A stretch of DNA of 64,000 nucleotides from Rufibacter radiotolerans (GCF_001078055.1 NZ_CP010777.1:2626408-2690407); one strand, 5' to 3'; positions 16,623 to 26,286 are shown, counted from the stretch's first letter. The notes: a model not told the origin generated them from the letters alone. Made by a program: numbers and translations.

Positions 16623-18488
16623 ATGCTTAAAAGATCCCTGGCGGCCTTGGCTTTTGCCGCTCTCCTGCATTCCCCCCTGCTGGCCCAAGACAATGCCTCC
16701 GCTTCTTACCGGTTCTCCCTGGACCTGAACCAGGTAAAGGATGATAAGCTCAAGGTGTCTTTGGTGACCCCGGCGATGAAGGAGGATGAGGCCATCTACC
16801 ATATGCCTAAAATGGTACCGGGCACCTATGCCGTCTATGATTTCGGGAAGTTCGTCTCAGACTTCAGCGCCTTTGACAAGAAGGGTAAAAAACTGAAGGT
16901 GGAGCGCCTGGACCAGAACAGCTGGAAGATCAGCAAGGCCAAAAAGCTTGCCCTCATCACTTACATGGTAGATGATACCTGGGACACTCCGCGCAAGGAT
17001 GATATTGTGTTTGAACCGGCCGCCACGGACATTGAGGAAGGCAAGGTGTTTTTGATCAACACGCACGGCTTCTTCGGGTATTTTGCCAACCGTTCCAAAG
17101 AGCCTTACCAGATCACCATCTTCAAGCCCCAGGACTTTTACGGCGCCACCCCTTTGCGGGCCAGCACCACCACCCCTACCTCAGACGTGTACCAGCTGCA
17201 CAACTACAATGACCTGGTAGACGCGCCTATGCTCTATAGCAAGCCAGACACGGCCATGCTCAAGGTGGGCAACGCCGATGTGCTTATTGCCACTTACGCT
17301 GCCGGTGGCGGCCAGCGGTCAAAAGACCTGGCCCAGAACGTGAAAACCATTCTGGAGGCGCAGAAAAACTACCTGGGCGGCACCCTGCCCGTAGACAAAT
17401 ACGCCTTCCTGATCTACATTGACAACAAGCAGAACCGCACCGGGGCCTATGGCGCGCTGGAGCACTCCTACTCGTCTGTGTACTATTTCCCTGAGATGCC
17501 ACCGCCCATGCTCGCTGACCAGGTGCGCAACATCTCGGCGCACGAGTTCTTCCACATCGTCACCCCGCTCAACATCCACTCAGAGGAGATTGGAAACTTT
17601 GATTTCAGTCACCCCAAGATGTCTAAGCACCTGTGGCTGTATGAAGGGGTAACCGAATATTTTGCCCACCACGTGCAGATAAACCAGAAATTGATTGAGT
17701 TGCCGGCCTTTTTGGAAGAGATGCGCTCTAAGATCATCGCCTCGCAGCAGCAGTACAATGACGGCCTGGCCTTTACGGAGCTCAGCCTGGGCGCCCTGGA
17801 CAAATACGAGAAGGAATACGGCAACGTGTACCAGAAAGGCGCCCTCATTGGCATGGCCTTGGACATCCGCCTGCGGGAGCTTTCAGGAGGCAAATACGGC
17901 ATCCGGAACCTGATGAAAGACCTGAGCCAGACCTACGGCAAAGACAAAAGCTTTAAGGACGAAGAACTGTTTGACAAGATCACGGCCCTCACCTACCCAG
18001 AGATCCGGGATTTTTTCAGGCAGTACGTAGAAGGCACCCAGAAAATACCCTATGCCGATATTTTCAGGAAAGTAGGCATCACCTACCAACCGGCCGGGGT
18101 GCAGAAACGCATCTCGCTGGGCAGGCCTACTATTGGGTATGACCAGGCCTCGGGCCACCTGGTGATTGCCAGCGTGGAGAACCTGACCTCCTTTGGCAAG
18201 CAGATGGGCTACAAGGCCGGCGACCAGTTGTGGCAGATCAACGGCGAGGACCTCACCCTCCGGAACGCGCAGGACCTGATCAACAAACACGTGGTAAACG
18301 GAAAAGAAGGCAGCCACCTAACCATTGTGGTAGGCCGCAAAGACGCCAACGGCACGGTGAAGCCAGTAGAACTAAAAGCCAAACTGGTTCCCTCAGAGGA
18401 AAACGTGTCTCATTTGCTCACCCTAGACCCCAATGCCACTGAGGCCCAGAAGGCCTTACGCCAGGCCTGGCTGTATTCAACCCTCTAA
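16623..18488 (+). CDS. M61 family metallopeptidase with PDZ domain
   Basis: A 621-residue exported peptidase with a signal peptide (residues 1-20, ending LLAQ). The N-terminal beta domain precedes a thermolysin-like catalytic domain containing HEFFH at 307-311 and the third zinc ligand glutamate in LYEGVTEYFAHH about 30 residues later. A PDZ domain follows near 490-590 (LVIASVENLTSFGKQMGYKAGDQLWQINGEDL). This arrangement is the M61 family, whose known member is a glycyl aminopeptidase from Sphingomonas. It likely acts on peptides in the periplasm. It stands alone, ended by an extended palindrome with a T run. Confidence 0.9.
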   Translation: MLKRSLAALAFAALLHSPLLAQDNASASYRFSLDLNQVKDDKLKVSLVTPAMKEDEAIYHMPKMVPGTYAVYDFGKFVSDFSAFDKKGKKLKVERLDQNSWKISKAKKLALITYMVDDTWDTPRKDDIVFEPAATDIEEGKVFLINTHGFFGYFANRSKEPYQITIFKPQDFYGATPLRASTTTPTSDVYQLHNYNDLVDAPMLYSKPDTAMLKVGNADVLIATYAAGGGQRSKDLAQNVKTILEAQKNYLGGTLPVDKYAFLIYIDNKQNRTGAYGALEHSYSSVYYFPEMPPPMLADQVRNISAHEFFHIVTPLNIHSEEIGNFDFSHPKMSKHLWLYEGVTEYFAHHVQINQKLIELPAFLEEMRSKIIASQQQYNDGLAFTELSLGALDKYEKEYGNVYQKGALIGMALDIRLRELSGGKYGIRNLMKDLSQTYGKDKSFKDEELFDKITALTYPEIRDFFRQYVEGTQKIPYADIFRKVGITYQPAGVQKRISLGRPTIGYDQASGHLVIASVENLTSFGKQMGYKAGDQLWQINGEDLTLRNAQDLINKHVVNGKEGSHLTIVVGRKDANGTVKPVELKAKLVPSEENVSHLLTLDPNATEAQKALRQAWLYSTL

Positions 18489-18501
18489 GCCACTACCCTT
18501 T

Positions 18502-18557
18502 AGCCCTTTCTATTTCAGGCCTGTTTTCATGAAAACAGGCCTGAAATAGAAAGGGCT
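18502..18557. repeat. dispersed palindrome with extended stem and T run, copy 10
   Basis: TTTCAGGCCTGTTTTC / GAAAACAGGCCTGAAA, extended by AGCCCTTTCTA and TAGAAAGGGCT and followed by TTTTTT. This copy has every feature of an intrinsic terminator for the M61 gene. Confidence 0.93.
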
Positions 18558-18565
18558 TTTTTAGA

Positions 18566-18573
18566 TATCTTTA
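18566..18573 (+). promoter_or_regulatory. -7 element, leaderless-type promoter
   Basis: TATCTTTA ends four bases before the ATG at 18578, so a transcript from it would begin at or next to the start codon. No clear -33 element. Confidence 0.4.
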
Positions 18574-18577
18574 CTCC

Positions 18578-18892
18578 ATGAACGCAGACATTCGCCAACA
18601 TCTACTGGCCCACATAGACAAAACCCACTCTGCCGTAGAAGCTTCTTATCCTACGGCGCCCGTTTACCCCGGCACCCCGGAATACCTGGAGAAACGCCGA
18701 CTGCTGCTGGCAGACCTTTCCCTGCACCTGGCGCAGGATGCGCTGGCAGGAGATTTCCCGAAACCGTCTAAGGTACGTCAGCATTTATTTGCTATTACCC
18801 GGCTGTATGCAGAGCTTTTCCCAACGGAGGGGTTTGACGCCGTGGCGCAATTGCTCTCCCCTGAAGCAGTTGAAAACATATCAGCGGGTTAG
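18578..18892 (+). CDS. small conserved protein of unknown function
   Basis: A 104-residue soluble, mostly helical protein with no signal peptide or recognisable motif. It starts MNADIRQHLLAHIDK and ends LLSPEAVENISAG. It stands 64 bases before the TonB-dependent receptor gene on the same strand and may be cotranscribed with it. I do not recognise the family. Confidence 0.6.
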   Translation: MNADIRQHLLAHIDKTHSAVEASYPTAPVYPGTPEYLEKRRLLLADLSLHLAQDALAGDFPKPSKVRQHLFAITRLYAELFPTEGFDAVAQLLSPEAVENISAG

Positions 18893-18956
18893 GCGTTATC
18901 TTTTGGATGACTGCCCGTACGTGACACGCAGGTCTTGTAAGCCCCTACCCTATTCT

Positions 18957-21272
18957 ATGTCTTTTGCCTTGCGCCTTGTGCTCAGTATTCTAGTGCTTCT
19001 TTGCCTGGGTTCCGCTCTTAGGGCTCAGGACCGAGTGACCCTGAGCGGTACGCTAAGATCTGGGGCTACCGGCGAGACCCTGATTGGGGCAGCCGTCACC
19101 ATTGAAGGCACCACCACGGGGGTAGAGACCAACGTGAACGGCAACTATGCCCTTTCAGTGCTTCCGGGCACCTACAGAATACAATTCTCTTACCTGGGCT
19201 TCCAGACCCAAACCCGTGAACTTACCTTAAGCAGTAATACCCGCCTGGATATTGAGCTGTTGGAATCATCTACCACCATCTCAGAGGTAGTGGTGGAGTC
19301 AGAGCGCAACTCATTTCAGGAGCGGCTCTCCACGCCTCAGATGAGCATGGAAACCCTCTCCAGCCGAGAGGCCAAATTGTTGCCGGCCCTGTTTGGCGAG
19401 GTAGACATCATTAAGACCCTGCAGCTGAAACCCGGTATCCAGAGCGGTGGCGAGGGCAGCAGCGGCCTCTTTGTGCGCGGCGGTAGCTCTGACCAGAACC
19501 TGGTGCTCCTGGATGATGCCCTGGTCTACAACCCCAGCCACTTGTTTGGGTTTTTCAGTGTCTTCAACCCAGACGCGGTGCGGGGCGTGGAACTGTACAA
19601 AGGCGGTTTCCCGGCGCAGTTCGGGGGCAGGCTTTCCAGCGTGCTGGACGTGAAGCTGCGCGAGGGCAACCGCAAGGAATACGACGTCTCTGGGGGTATA
19701 GGCTTGATTGCCTCCCGCCTGACGGTGGAAGGCCCTATCAAAAAAGACAAATCCTCTTTCCTGGTCTCGGGCCGCCGCACCTACGTGGATGTTTTCACCC
19801 GCATGATCAACAAGGCCAAGGAGGATGACCCTGATTTTAGCCCCATCCCGGACTATTACTTCTATGATTTCAACGCCAAGGCCACCTTTGAACTGGGTCC
19901 TAATGACCGCATTTTCTTGAGCGGCTACTACGGGCGTGACTTCTTCACGTTTGCTGACGAGAACTTCAATTTCAACTTCAACTGGGGCAACCGGGTAGGG
20001 TCGGCGCGCTGGGCGCACCAATTTTCACCCAGGTTCTTCGTGAACACCACCTTCTCGGCCTCTAACTATGAGTATGAGATCAAAAACGAGCTGGACATTT
20101 TCCGGTTCAGCCTCACCTCCAACATCTCAGACCTCAGCCTCAAGTCAGATTTTGAATACATCACTTCAGAGAAGCATCACCTGCGGTTTGGCGTTGCCTT
20201 TACCGACCATTCTTTCACAGTAGGCCGCCTGGAGGCCAACAGCCAGGACGGCTCTGTGAACGTGAATGCTGGTAACAATTACCGGGGTCAGGAATACGGC
20301 GTGTATGTGTCAGATGACTGGACGTTTAACCCCTCCCTCACTGCCAGTTATGGCCTCAGGCTTTCGGGGTTTTTAAATGACGGGAAGAACTTCCTGGGGC
20401 TGGAGCCCAGGGCCGCCCTGAGTTACCGGTTCAATGAGACCCTTACGTTGAAAGGCAGCTACACCCGCATGTTCCAGTACGTGCATCTGGTTTCTAACTC
20501 GGGTGCCTCTCTGCCAACGGATATCTGGTACCCTTCCAGCCCGGGCGTGAAGCCGCAGCGGTCTGACCAGGTAGCGCTGGGCCTTACCAAACTCTACAAA
20601 GACACGTACCTTTTCAGCACCGAGGCCTACTACAAGAAAATGAACCGGCAGCTGGACCTGCGAGACGGGGCCGAGATCTTCGGGAACAATGAACTGGAGC
20701 AGGAGTTTGTGTTTGGGAGCGGCGAGAGTTACGGCCAGGAATTTTACGTGGAGAAGAAAGAGGGCAAAACCACCGGCTGGGTAGGCTACACCCTTTCCTG
20801 GACCAACCGCACCTTCCCGGATATCAACGAAGGCCGCACCTTCCCTACCCGGTTTGACCGCCGCCATGACCTCTCGGTAGTAGCCATACATGAATGGAGC
20901 AAGCGCATAAGCGCCACCGCCACGTTTGTGTACGGGACCGGCAATGCCTACTCCCTGCCCGTGCAGCGCTTTGTGTACCAAGACGTGCCCGGCGAGGATT
21001 ACACCATCATTCCCGTGTACCCAGACCGCAACTCCTTCCGGCTCGCCGATTACCACCGCCTGGACCTTGGGGTAGTTTATAAACTGCGGCCAAAGCGCGG
21101 TAGCTCAGACCTTACCTTTAGCGTGTATAATGTGTACAATCGCCGTAACCCGTACTTTGTCTACTTTGAAACCCTTAAAGATGATGAGTCTGAGCAGATC
21201 ACGGGGTTTGTGGCTAAGCAGGTTTCCCTGTTCCCGGTTATTCCGTCCATTACCTATAATTTCAAGTTCTGA
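18957..21272 (+). CDS. TonB-dependent receptor with carboxypeptidase-regulatory-like domain
   Basis: A 771-residue outer-membrane receptor. A signal peptide (MSFALRLVLSILVLLCLG, ending RAQ) is followed by a carboxypeptidase-D regulatory-like domain at about 24-110 (LSGTLRSGATGETLIGAAVTIEGT), a plug domain (FVRGGSSDQNLVLLDDALVYNP near 180) and a 22-strand-type barrel ending in SLFPVIPSITYNFKF. It imports a siderophore or other large ligand using the TonB energy link. An open frame runs upstream to 18738 through the preceding gene; the signal peptide fixes the start here. Its stop overlaps the DUF4249 start by one base, so the pair is translationally coupled. Confidence 0.93.
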   Translation: MSFALRLVLSILVLLCLGSALRAQDRVTLSGTLRSGATGETLIGAAVTIEGTTTGVETNVNGNYALSVLPGTYRIQFSYLGFQTQTRELTLSSNTRLDIELLESSTTISEVVVESERNSFQERLSTPQMSMETLSSREAKLLPALFGEVDIIKTLQLKPGIQSGGEGSSGLFVRGGSSDQNLVLLDDALVYNPSHLFGFFSVFNPDAVRGVELYKGGFPAQFGGRLSSVLDVKLREGNRKEYDVSGGIGLIASRLTVEGPIKKDKSSFLVSGRRTYVDVFTRMINKAKEDDPDFSPIPDYYFYDFNAKATFELGPNDRIFLSGYYGRDFFTFADENFNFNFNWGNRVGSARWAHQFSPRFFVNTTFSASNYEYEIKNELDIFRFSLTSNISDLSLKSDFEYITSEKHHLRFGVAFTDHSFTVGRLEANSQDGSVNVNAGNNYRGQEYGVYVSDDWTFNPSLTASYGLRLSGFLNDGKNFLGLEPRAALSYRFNETLTLKGSYTRMFQYVHLVSNSGASLPTDIWYPSSPGVKPQRSDQVALGLTKLYKDTYLFSTEAYYKKMNRQLDLRDGAEIFGNNELEQEFVFGSGESYGQEFYVEKKEGKTTGWVGYTLSWTNRTFPDINEGRTFPTRFDRRHDLSVVAIHEWSKRISATATFVYGTGNAYSLPVQRFVYQDVPGEDYTIIPVYPDRNSFRLADYHRLDLGVVYKLRPKRGSSDLTFSVYNVYNRRNPYFVYFETLKDDESEQITGFVAKQVSLFPVIPSITYNFKF

Positions 21273-22108
21273 TGGGTGCTAAACTTTTCTCCTGGCCAAA
21301 AGTACTGTTCCTGCTGCTGATGGGCACAGTTTCCTCCTGCGACATGGAACAGGAGATTGAGGTCAAACTGCCGGTGCTGCCTGCCCAGATGGTGGTGGAG
21401 TGTTACCTGGAGAACGGCCAGCCCATGCGCCTGGCTTTGTCTGAATCTGCCGGGTATTTTGACCAGCCCCAGGCCGTTCGGGTAGCCGGGGCCACGGTAA
21501 CCATCACCAAAAACAATGAACCACCCGTTATGCTGCGGGACACCCTGTGGGTAGATGAGGCCAACCAAAAAGTGTACACCCACCACAACCGCAGAATTGT
21601 GACGGCCGTCCCCGGCGATGTGTTCACCCTGCTCATCACCGACCTAAAGGGACGGCGCCTAACCGGCAAAACCACCGTGCTCGCCCCTGTGCCCTTTGAC
21701 AGCATTGGCTATAAGTTCAATGACAAGCCGGACCAAAGCAAGGAGGCCTACCTGTTGGTGCGCTGGAAAGATGACGGGGCCACCAAGGACTTTTACCGCC
21801 TGCTGGCCCACAAGAAAGACAGCACCGGCGTAGACAGCCAACTGGACGCCGAACTCAATGACCGCCTGCGCAATGGCATGAAAATCACCTACACCACCAC
21901 TTACTGGTTTGAACCCAATGACACGCTCACCATCAAGCTTTTCCATGTAGAGGAGCCGTACTACAATTTTATCAGTAGCGTGGAAGATGCCCGCCGGGCC
22001 AACGGGAATCCGTTTGCCCAGCCGGTCACCATCAAGTCCACCGTGGCAGGCGGCTTTGGGGTATTCACCCATTTGAATTACCAGGCCCGGCAGATTATCC
22101 TGAAATAG
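21272..22108 (+). CDS. DUF4249 lipoprotein, partner of the TonB receptor
   Basis: A 278-residue lipoprotein with signal and lipobox (LLLMGTVSSCDMEQE, lipidated cysteine near residue 24) followed by the DUF4249 start EVKLPVLPAQMVVECYLENGQPMRLALSES. Proteins of this family in Bacteroidota are nearly always next to a TonB-dependent receptor, as here, and are thought to act as its surface or periplasmic partner, though the molecular role is unknown. The ATG overlaps the receptor stop (TGATG). A strong terminator follows. Confidence 0.9.
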   Translation: MGAKLFSWPKVLFLLLMGTVSSCDMEQEIEVKLPVLPAQMVVECYLENGQPMRLALSESAGYFDQPQAVRVAGATVTITKNNEPPVMLRDTLWVDEANQKVYTHHNRRIVTAVPGDVFTLLITDLKGRRLTGKTTVLAPVPFDSIGYKFNDKPDQSKEAYLLVRWKDDGATKDFYRLLAHKKDSTGVDSQLDAELNDRLRNGMKITYTTTYWFEPNDTLTIKLFHVEEPYYNFISSVEDARRANGNPFAQPVTIKSTVAGGFGVFTHLNYQARQIILK

Positions 22109-22141
22109 ACTTTGCAAGGCCGAGGTTAGAAAAACCAAAAG

Positions 22142-22192
22142 CCTATAAAAAAGCCGGGGCACCTTTTGTAGGTGCCCCGGCTTTTTTATAGG
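22142..22192. terminator. bidirectional terminator
   Basis: Perfect 23-bp stem (22142-22164 with 22170-22192), loop TTTTG, with A6 and T6 tracts in the arms. It ends the receptor operon and the converging purine nucleoside phosphorylase gene. Confidence 0.95.
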
Positions 22193-22213
22193 TAACTTCA
22201 ACAACCTGTAACC

Positions 22214-23038
22214 TTAGTTCTGCCGCTTGATCAGTTCAGTGATTAACAAGGTCATTTTAGGTTCAGCCTTGGCGGCGGCCTCCAGAATGTCTTTCAAGAC
22301 CACACGCTGGATTTTGTCTTGCGAGCAAAGGTCAGTGATGATAGAGACGGCAAAGCAGGGCAAGCCCATGTGCACGCAGGCAATTACTTCGGGGATGGTA
22401 CTCATGCCCACGGCATCAGCGCCAATGTTATTGATGTACTTGTATTCTGCCCGGGTCTCCAGGGTGGGGCCGGTCACGCTGGCATACACGCCGGTCTTGG
22501 CATTGAGGCCGTGCTCCTCTGATATTTCCAGGGCTTGCGCTACCAGACCAAGGTCATAGGGTTCGCTCATGTCTGGGAAACGCGGCCCTAGGTCGTCTAT
22601 ATTCTTACCAATAAGCGGGTTAGGCAACAGGTTGATATGGTCTGTGATCACCATTAGGTCAGACAACTCAAAATCTTCCTTAAACCCGCCGGCCGCGTTG
22701 GAGATAAAGAGTTTCTGAATACCCAGCAGTTTCATGACCCGCACCGGGAACACTACCTGCTCCATGGTGTAGCCTTCATAGTAGTGGAAACGGCCTTGCA
22801 TGACCACCACCCGGCGGCCACCCAGTTCCCCGAAGATCAGCTTACCGGAATGGCTCTCTACGGTAGAAACCGGGAAATGCGGAATGTCTGCGTAGTCCAG
22901 GCTGTAGGTAATCTCAATGTCTTTTACCAGGGCGCCCAGACCGGTCCCCAGAATGATCCCGAAATCGGGCAGGAAAAGGTTGGTTTGCTGACGGATAAAA
23001 TCGGTGGCTTCTTGTAGGGTTTGTAGGGTATTACTCAT
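22214..23038 (-). CDS. purine nucleoside phosphorylase
   Basis: A 274-residue trimeric-type (PNP/MTAP family) purine nucleoside phosphorylase, releasing a purine base and ribose-1-phosphate in the cytoplasm for purine salvage. Visible motifs: ILGTGLGALVKD at 29-40 (phosphate-binding turn), PHFPVSTVESHSGKL near 54-68, QGRFHYYEGYTMEQVVFP near 79-96, ISNAAGG near 112-118 and GADAVGMSTIPEVI near 205-218, the purine-binding segment. Full length. The start ATG gives the usual MSNTLQ N-terminus; it is transcribed alone. Confidence 0.93.
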   Translation of the reverse strand: MSNTLQTLQEATDFIRQQTNLFLPDFGIILGTGLGALVKDIEITYSLDYADIPHFPVSTVESHSGKLIFGELGGRRVVVMQGRFHYYEGYTMEQVVFPVRVMKLLGIQKLFISNAAGGFKEDFELSDLMVITDHINLLPNPLIGKNIDDLGPRFPDMSEPYDLGLVAQALEISEEHGLNAKTGVYASVTGPTLETRAEYKYINNIGADAVGMSTIPEVIACVHMGLPCFAVSIITDLCSQDKIQRVVLKDILEAAAKAEPKMTLLITELIKRQN

Positions 23039-23060
23039 GTTTAGCTAAAAAATATTTTTC

Positions 23061-23098
23061 TGTTTTAGGGCCGATTTTCTGAAAACGGCCTTAAAACA
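23061..23098. repeat. dispersed palindrome, copy 11
   Basis: TGTTTTAGGGCCGATTTTC and GAAAACGGCCTTAAAACA. It lies just 5' of the purine nucleoside phosphorylase start, so here it is in the leader or promoter region, not after a gene. Confidence 0.82.
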
Positions 23099-23155
23099 AC
23101 GTGAACGAGGGACGGCGCAAGGTCGGAAAAAAAAAGCCAAAAAAAAGAGAGATAT

Positions 23156-23215
23156 GTCATTTTACGTCGCAAAAAAGGCTACCCGTGGGCAGCCTTTTTT
23201 GCGACGTAAAATGAC
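23156..23215. terminator. terminator of sppA
   Basis: Perfect 25-bp stem (23156-23180 with 23191-23215) holding A6 and T6 tracts near the loop, 12 bases after the sppA stop on the minus strand. Confidence 0.93.
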
Positions 23216-23226
23216 GGGGAACAGGC

Positions 23227-24993
23227 TTACTGGATGTTCAATTCAAACGGCATACGGGCCTGCACGCTCTGCATATGCATAACCCGCTGGTATTGTTGGT
23301 AGTATGGCAACAGCGGCCCCAGCTCCTTCTGCAAAGAATAGACTCTTACCTGCGACTCAGTGTCTGAGAACAGGTTTTCCATGAAGGTTTTCTGGGCTGG
23401 CAGAGTGCGTAAGCGGTACTCGCCTTCTTTTAATTTTGCTTTGCGGGCGGCAATGGCAATGGCTTGGTCTATCCCGCCCAACACATCTACCAGACCGTTC
23501 TGCTTGGCCTCAATCCCGGACCAGACGCGGCCCGAAGCCAGCTTCTTGAGTTGGGCCAGTGGCATCTTTCTTGACTGCGCGGCTTTGGTGGTGAAGTCTT
23601 CATAGATGCGGTCTACCTCGCGCTGGATGTGCATTTTCTCATATGGCGTCATGGCCCTGGTGATGGTAGGCACATCTGAGAATTTACCCGTGTTTACGCG
23701 GTCTGTGGTAATGCCCAGCTTGTTTTTGAGGAAGTTCTCTGAGTTGACCAGAATCCCGAACACGCCAATGCTGCCGGTAATGGTGGTAGGGTGCGCCACA
23801 ATGGTGTCACAGGCCATGGCGATGTAATATCCGCCGGAGGCGGCCACGTCTGACATGGAGGCGATGATGGGTTTTACTTTTTTGGTAAGCATCACCTCGC
23901 GCCAGATAACGTCTGAGGCCAGGGAGCTTCCGCCCGGCGAGTTTATACGCAAGACCACCGCTTTCACGTTCTTGTCCAGGCGCGCTTTTCTGATGGCTTC
24001 AGACATGCCTTTGCCGCCAATGGTGTTGTCATCTCCCTTGCCGCCCACAATATCGCCGGAGGCGTAGATCACGGCAATTCTGTTCCGTGAGGACCCGCTT
24101 TTCTTCTCTGGGTCAGCTACTTTTTTGTACGTGCCCAGGTTCACCATCTCCAGGTCTTTGTCTTTTTTGACGCCGGTTCTGGCCTTCATGAAATCGGTGG
24201 CCTGGTCATAGTAACCCAGGTGAGAAACGATGCCCAGTTTAAGGGCGTCTTTGGCGTTGTGCACCAGCATGGAGTCTGAGATGTTCTTCACCACGGCAAA
24301 GTCTTTCTTGCGGGCGGTGGCAATGTTGCGCAGCATGAAATCATTGAGCGAGTTCAAAAACGAGGTGGTTTGCGCCCGGCTGGGGTCGCTCATCTTGTCT
24401 AACAAAAACGGCTCAACGGCGCTCTTGTACTCCCCAACTTTGAACACATAGGGCTGCAGTTCCAGCTTCTCCAGGGTGCCTTTGAAAAACATGACCTCAG
24501 AGCTTAAGCCGTTCAGTTCTATGGCGCCTTGCGGGTTCAAATAAAACCGGTCTGCCACCGAGGCCAGGTAATAGGCTTTCTCACTGGAGAACTCACTGTA
24601 GGCCACCACAAACTTTTTGGATTTCTTGAAATCTATCAATGAGTTTCTGATTTCTTCCACGGTGGCCATACCGGCTTGCAGCATGTCAAGATTCAGGAAA
24701 ATGCCCTTGATGTTATCATCGGCTTTTGCTTTTTTGATGGAGGCTTTGATCTCATCCAGGCCAATGCCCCTTTCGCCGAAGAAATCGCTCATGCCCAGGT
24801 CAGCGAACGGGCTACGGGGAGCCCGCTCCACCACCGGCTGGCTTAACTTGATCTCCAGCACAGAGCCTTCCTCAATGGATACTTCATCCTCTACTGAGGC
24901 CGCGGCTATCCCTATCAGGAGCAGCACGCCTACCCCCATAAACAGGAATAACCCTACTATGGTGGCTAATACAAACTTTAAGAATTGTCGCAT
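23227..24993 (-). CDS. sppA: signal peptide peptidase SppA (67K type)
   Basis: A 588-residue inner-membrane serine peptidase that digests signal-peptide remnants. One N-terminal membrane helix (FVLATIVGLFLFMGVGVLLLIGIAA) anchors it; two ClpP-like domains follow. The catalytic lysine is K190 (EYKSAVEP) and the nucleophile is S386 (DVAASGGYY), the Lys/Ser dyad of the long SppA form. IYASGDIVGGKG near 310-321 opens the second domain. Length matches E. coli SppA. Single-gene unit with a very strong terminator. Confidence 0.94.
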   Translation of the reverse strand: MRQFLKFVLATIVGLFLFMGVGVLLLIGIAAASVEDEVSIEEGSVLEIKLSQPVVERAPRSPFADLGMSDFFGERGIGLDEIKASIKKAKADDNIKGIFLNLDMLQAGMATVEEIRNSLIDFKKSKKFVVAYSEFSSEKAYYLASVADRFYLNPQGAIELNGLSSEVMFFKGTLEKLELQPYVFKVGEYKSAVEPFLLDKMSDPSRAQTTSFLNSLNDFMLRNIATARKKDFAVVKNISDSMLVHNAKDALKLGIVSHLGYYDQATDFMKARTGVKKDKDLEMVNLGTYKKVADPEKKSGSSRNRIAVIYASGDIVGGKGDDNTIGGKGMSEAIRKARLDKNVKAVVLRINSPGGSSLASDVIWREVMLTKKVKPIIASMSDVAASGGYYIAMACDTIVAHPTTITGSIGVFGILVNSENFLKNKLGITTDRVNTGKFSDVPTITRAMTPYEKMHIQREVDRIYEDFTTKAAQSRKMPLAQLKKLASGRVWSGIEAKQNGLVDVLGGIDQAIAIAARKAKLKEGEYRLRTLPAQKTFMENLFSDTESQVRVYSLQKELGPLLPYYQQYQRVMHMQSVQARMPFELNIQ

Positions 24994-25171
24994 ATCAATT
25001 ATAAATCACACTTTAACCGGCAAGGCTTCAGCTTTTGGTACTAGTGTATTGGTCGTAATTTAGGAAGAAGACTTACAACTTGCCTGTAAATTATGTTAAA
25101 GACATATTTATCTTGCTTGCCTGAAACCGCAAAAGGCTCTGTCTGCGGGTGGTTCTGGAATTTTCCTATTT

Positions 25172-25211
25172 CTGTTTTGGGGCGGTTTTCTTAAAATCGT
25201 GCTTAAAACAG
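25172..25211. repeat. dispersed palindrome, copy 12
   Basis: CTGTTTTGGGGCGGTTTTC and TTAAAATCGTGCTTAAAACAG; outer ends well kept. It lies in the 319-base gap between sppA and the next gene, which shows nothing else. Confidence 0.7.
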
Positions 25212-25312
25212 TTAGGCCATCTGGTAACCGAATGGCCGGTGCCGGGCGTAATAACCAAAACCAGAATGAGCCGCCCCCCTTGTTACTGGCCCTTTGCCGT
25301 ATACTACAGAAC

Positions 25313-25891
25313 ATGAAAAAATGGATTTGCCTTCTGCTGTTCATCTTTGGCGCTCTGCTCACGCAGGCCCAGCAACGGCGCAACCTGAATTTCAAATACT
25401 TCGGGCTCACGCTGCACCCAAAGGGAGACAACAACGCAGAACTCATGCCCCTGAACCCCGATGGCAAAGGCTACCTTGTGTTGAACGTGGGCGGCAGCGT
25501 AGGCTATGAGCATTTTCTGGTGCCGGGCAAATTCTCTGTGAAAGCCATTCAGGCCCTGTACGCCGACTGCGCACTTCGGTTTGCCGGCTTCACCCATTTT
25601 GGTCTGCGGGCCGTTATTTTTGATATAGGTCGCCATTCAATGAACGGTGGGCTGGGCCCCACGCTGGTGTACCGCCGCAACTGGTCTGATTTGGAGGGCT
25701 ACACGCTTTCCACCTCGTTTTTTGGGGGCGACCCCGATGACACCTGGCAATACAAAATGGTCTGGTACGCCGGCGAATTTGAATACAACTACCGCCTCTC
25801 TGACCGCACCGACCTCTCCACCTCCTTCGTGCCCGGCTACCCCAACATCATGAGCCTTTCCTTTGGCGTGCGCTATTGGCTGAAGGATTGA
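25313..25891 (+). CDS. exported protein, probably outer-membrane barrel, unknown function
   Basis: A 192-residue protein with a signal peptide (MKKWICLLLFIFGALLTQAQ, cleaved after AQ). The mature part is glycine- and aromatic-rich with strand-like alternation and a final IMSLSFGVRYWLKD, consistent with an outer-membrane beta-barrel. I do not recognise a named family. The open frame extends back to 25199 inside a palindrome; the signal peptide fixes the start at 25313. It marks the left edge of the AT-rich cassette island. Confidence 0.72.
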   Translation: MKKWICLLLFIFGALLTQAQQRRNLNFKYFGLTLHPKGDNNAELMPLNPDGKGYLVLNVGGSVGYEHFLVPGKFSVKAIQALYADCALRFAGFTHFGLRAVIFDIGRHSMNGGLGPTLVYRRNWSDLEGYTLSTSFFGGDPDDTWQYKMVWYAGEFEYNYRLSDRTDLSTSFVPGYPNIMSLSFGVRYWLKD

Positions 25892-26122
25892 GAGATTGAA
25901 TGATTGAGTAAATGAGAGAAAGACTAGGTTCCTACTTAGGGCTTCTACCCTTTAATGAGGCAAACTTCCCGACTAGTTTCTTCCCGGACCGACTTAGGTT
26001 TTGGGAGTAAATCCTTGATGATGTTAAGGCTACTTTGAGCCTTGTATTCTAAAACAAGGCCGGAAATAAGCTTGAAGTCAGTAACGCATTTTAGGAAAAC
26101 TATATAGTATATTCGGCAGTGC
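25892..26122. other. left flank of cassette island
   Basis: No gene seen. Base composition falls steeply from about 26,000. A weak palindrome (TTGAGCCTTGTATTC / AAAACAAGGCCGGAA, 26034-26068) might be a decayed member of the dispersed family. Confidence 0.35.
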
Positions 26123-26188
26123 AGTTACGTTTAGCCGACCAATGGTGGCTGGCTAAACCGAATAACTCCGTTTAGCAGCTAGTTATGC
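26123..26188 (+). other. attC-like right end (boundary of first cassette)
   Basis: Contains GGCTGGCTAAACC and CCGTTTAGCAGCT, which pair as a short stem, and ends in GTTATGC (26182-26188). GTTATGC is the exact complement of GCATAAC at 26790-26796, the left end of the next attC-like site, as expected if the cassette begins at TTATGC. The left half of this site is not clear. Confidence 0.45.
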
Positions 26189-26286
26189 TTCATTATATAG
26201 ATTCAACGCCAAATAATTGTAAGCGCCTGCTTTGAAGGTAAATTTTATGACAATTTTCAGTCAATTTCATCTATGCATTAATGTGA

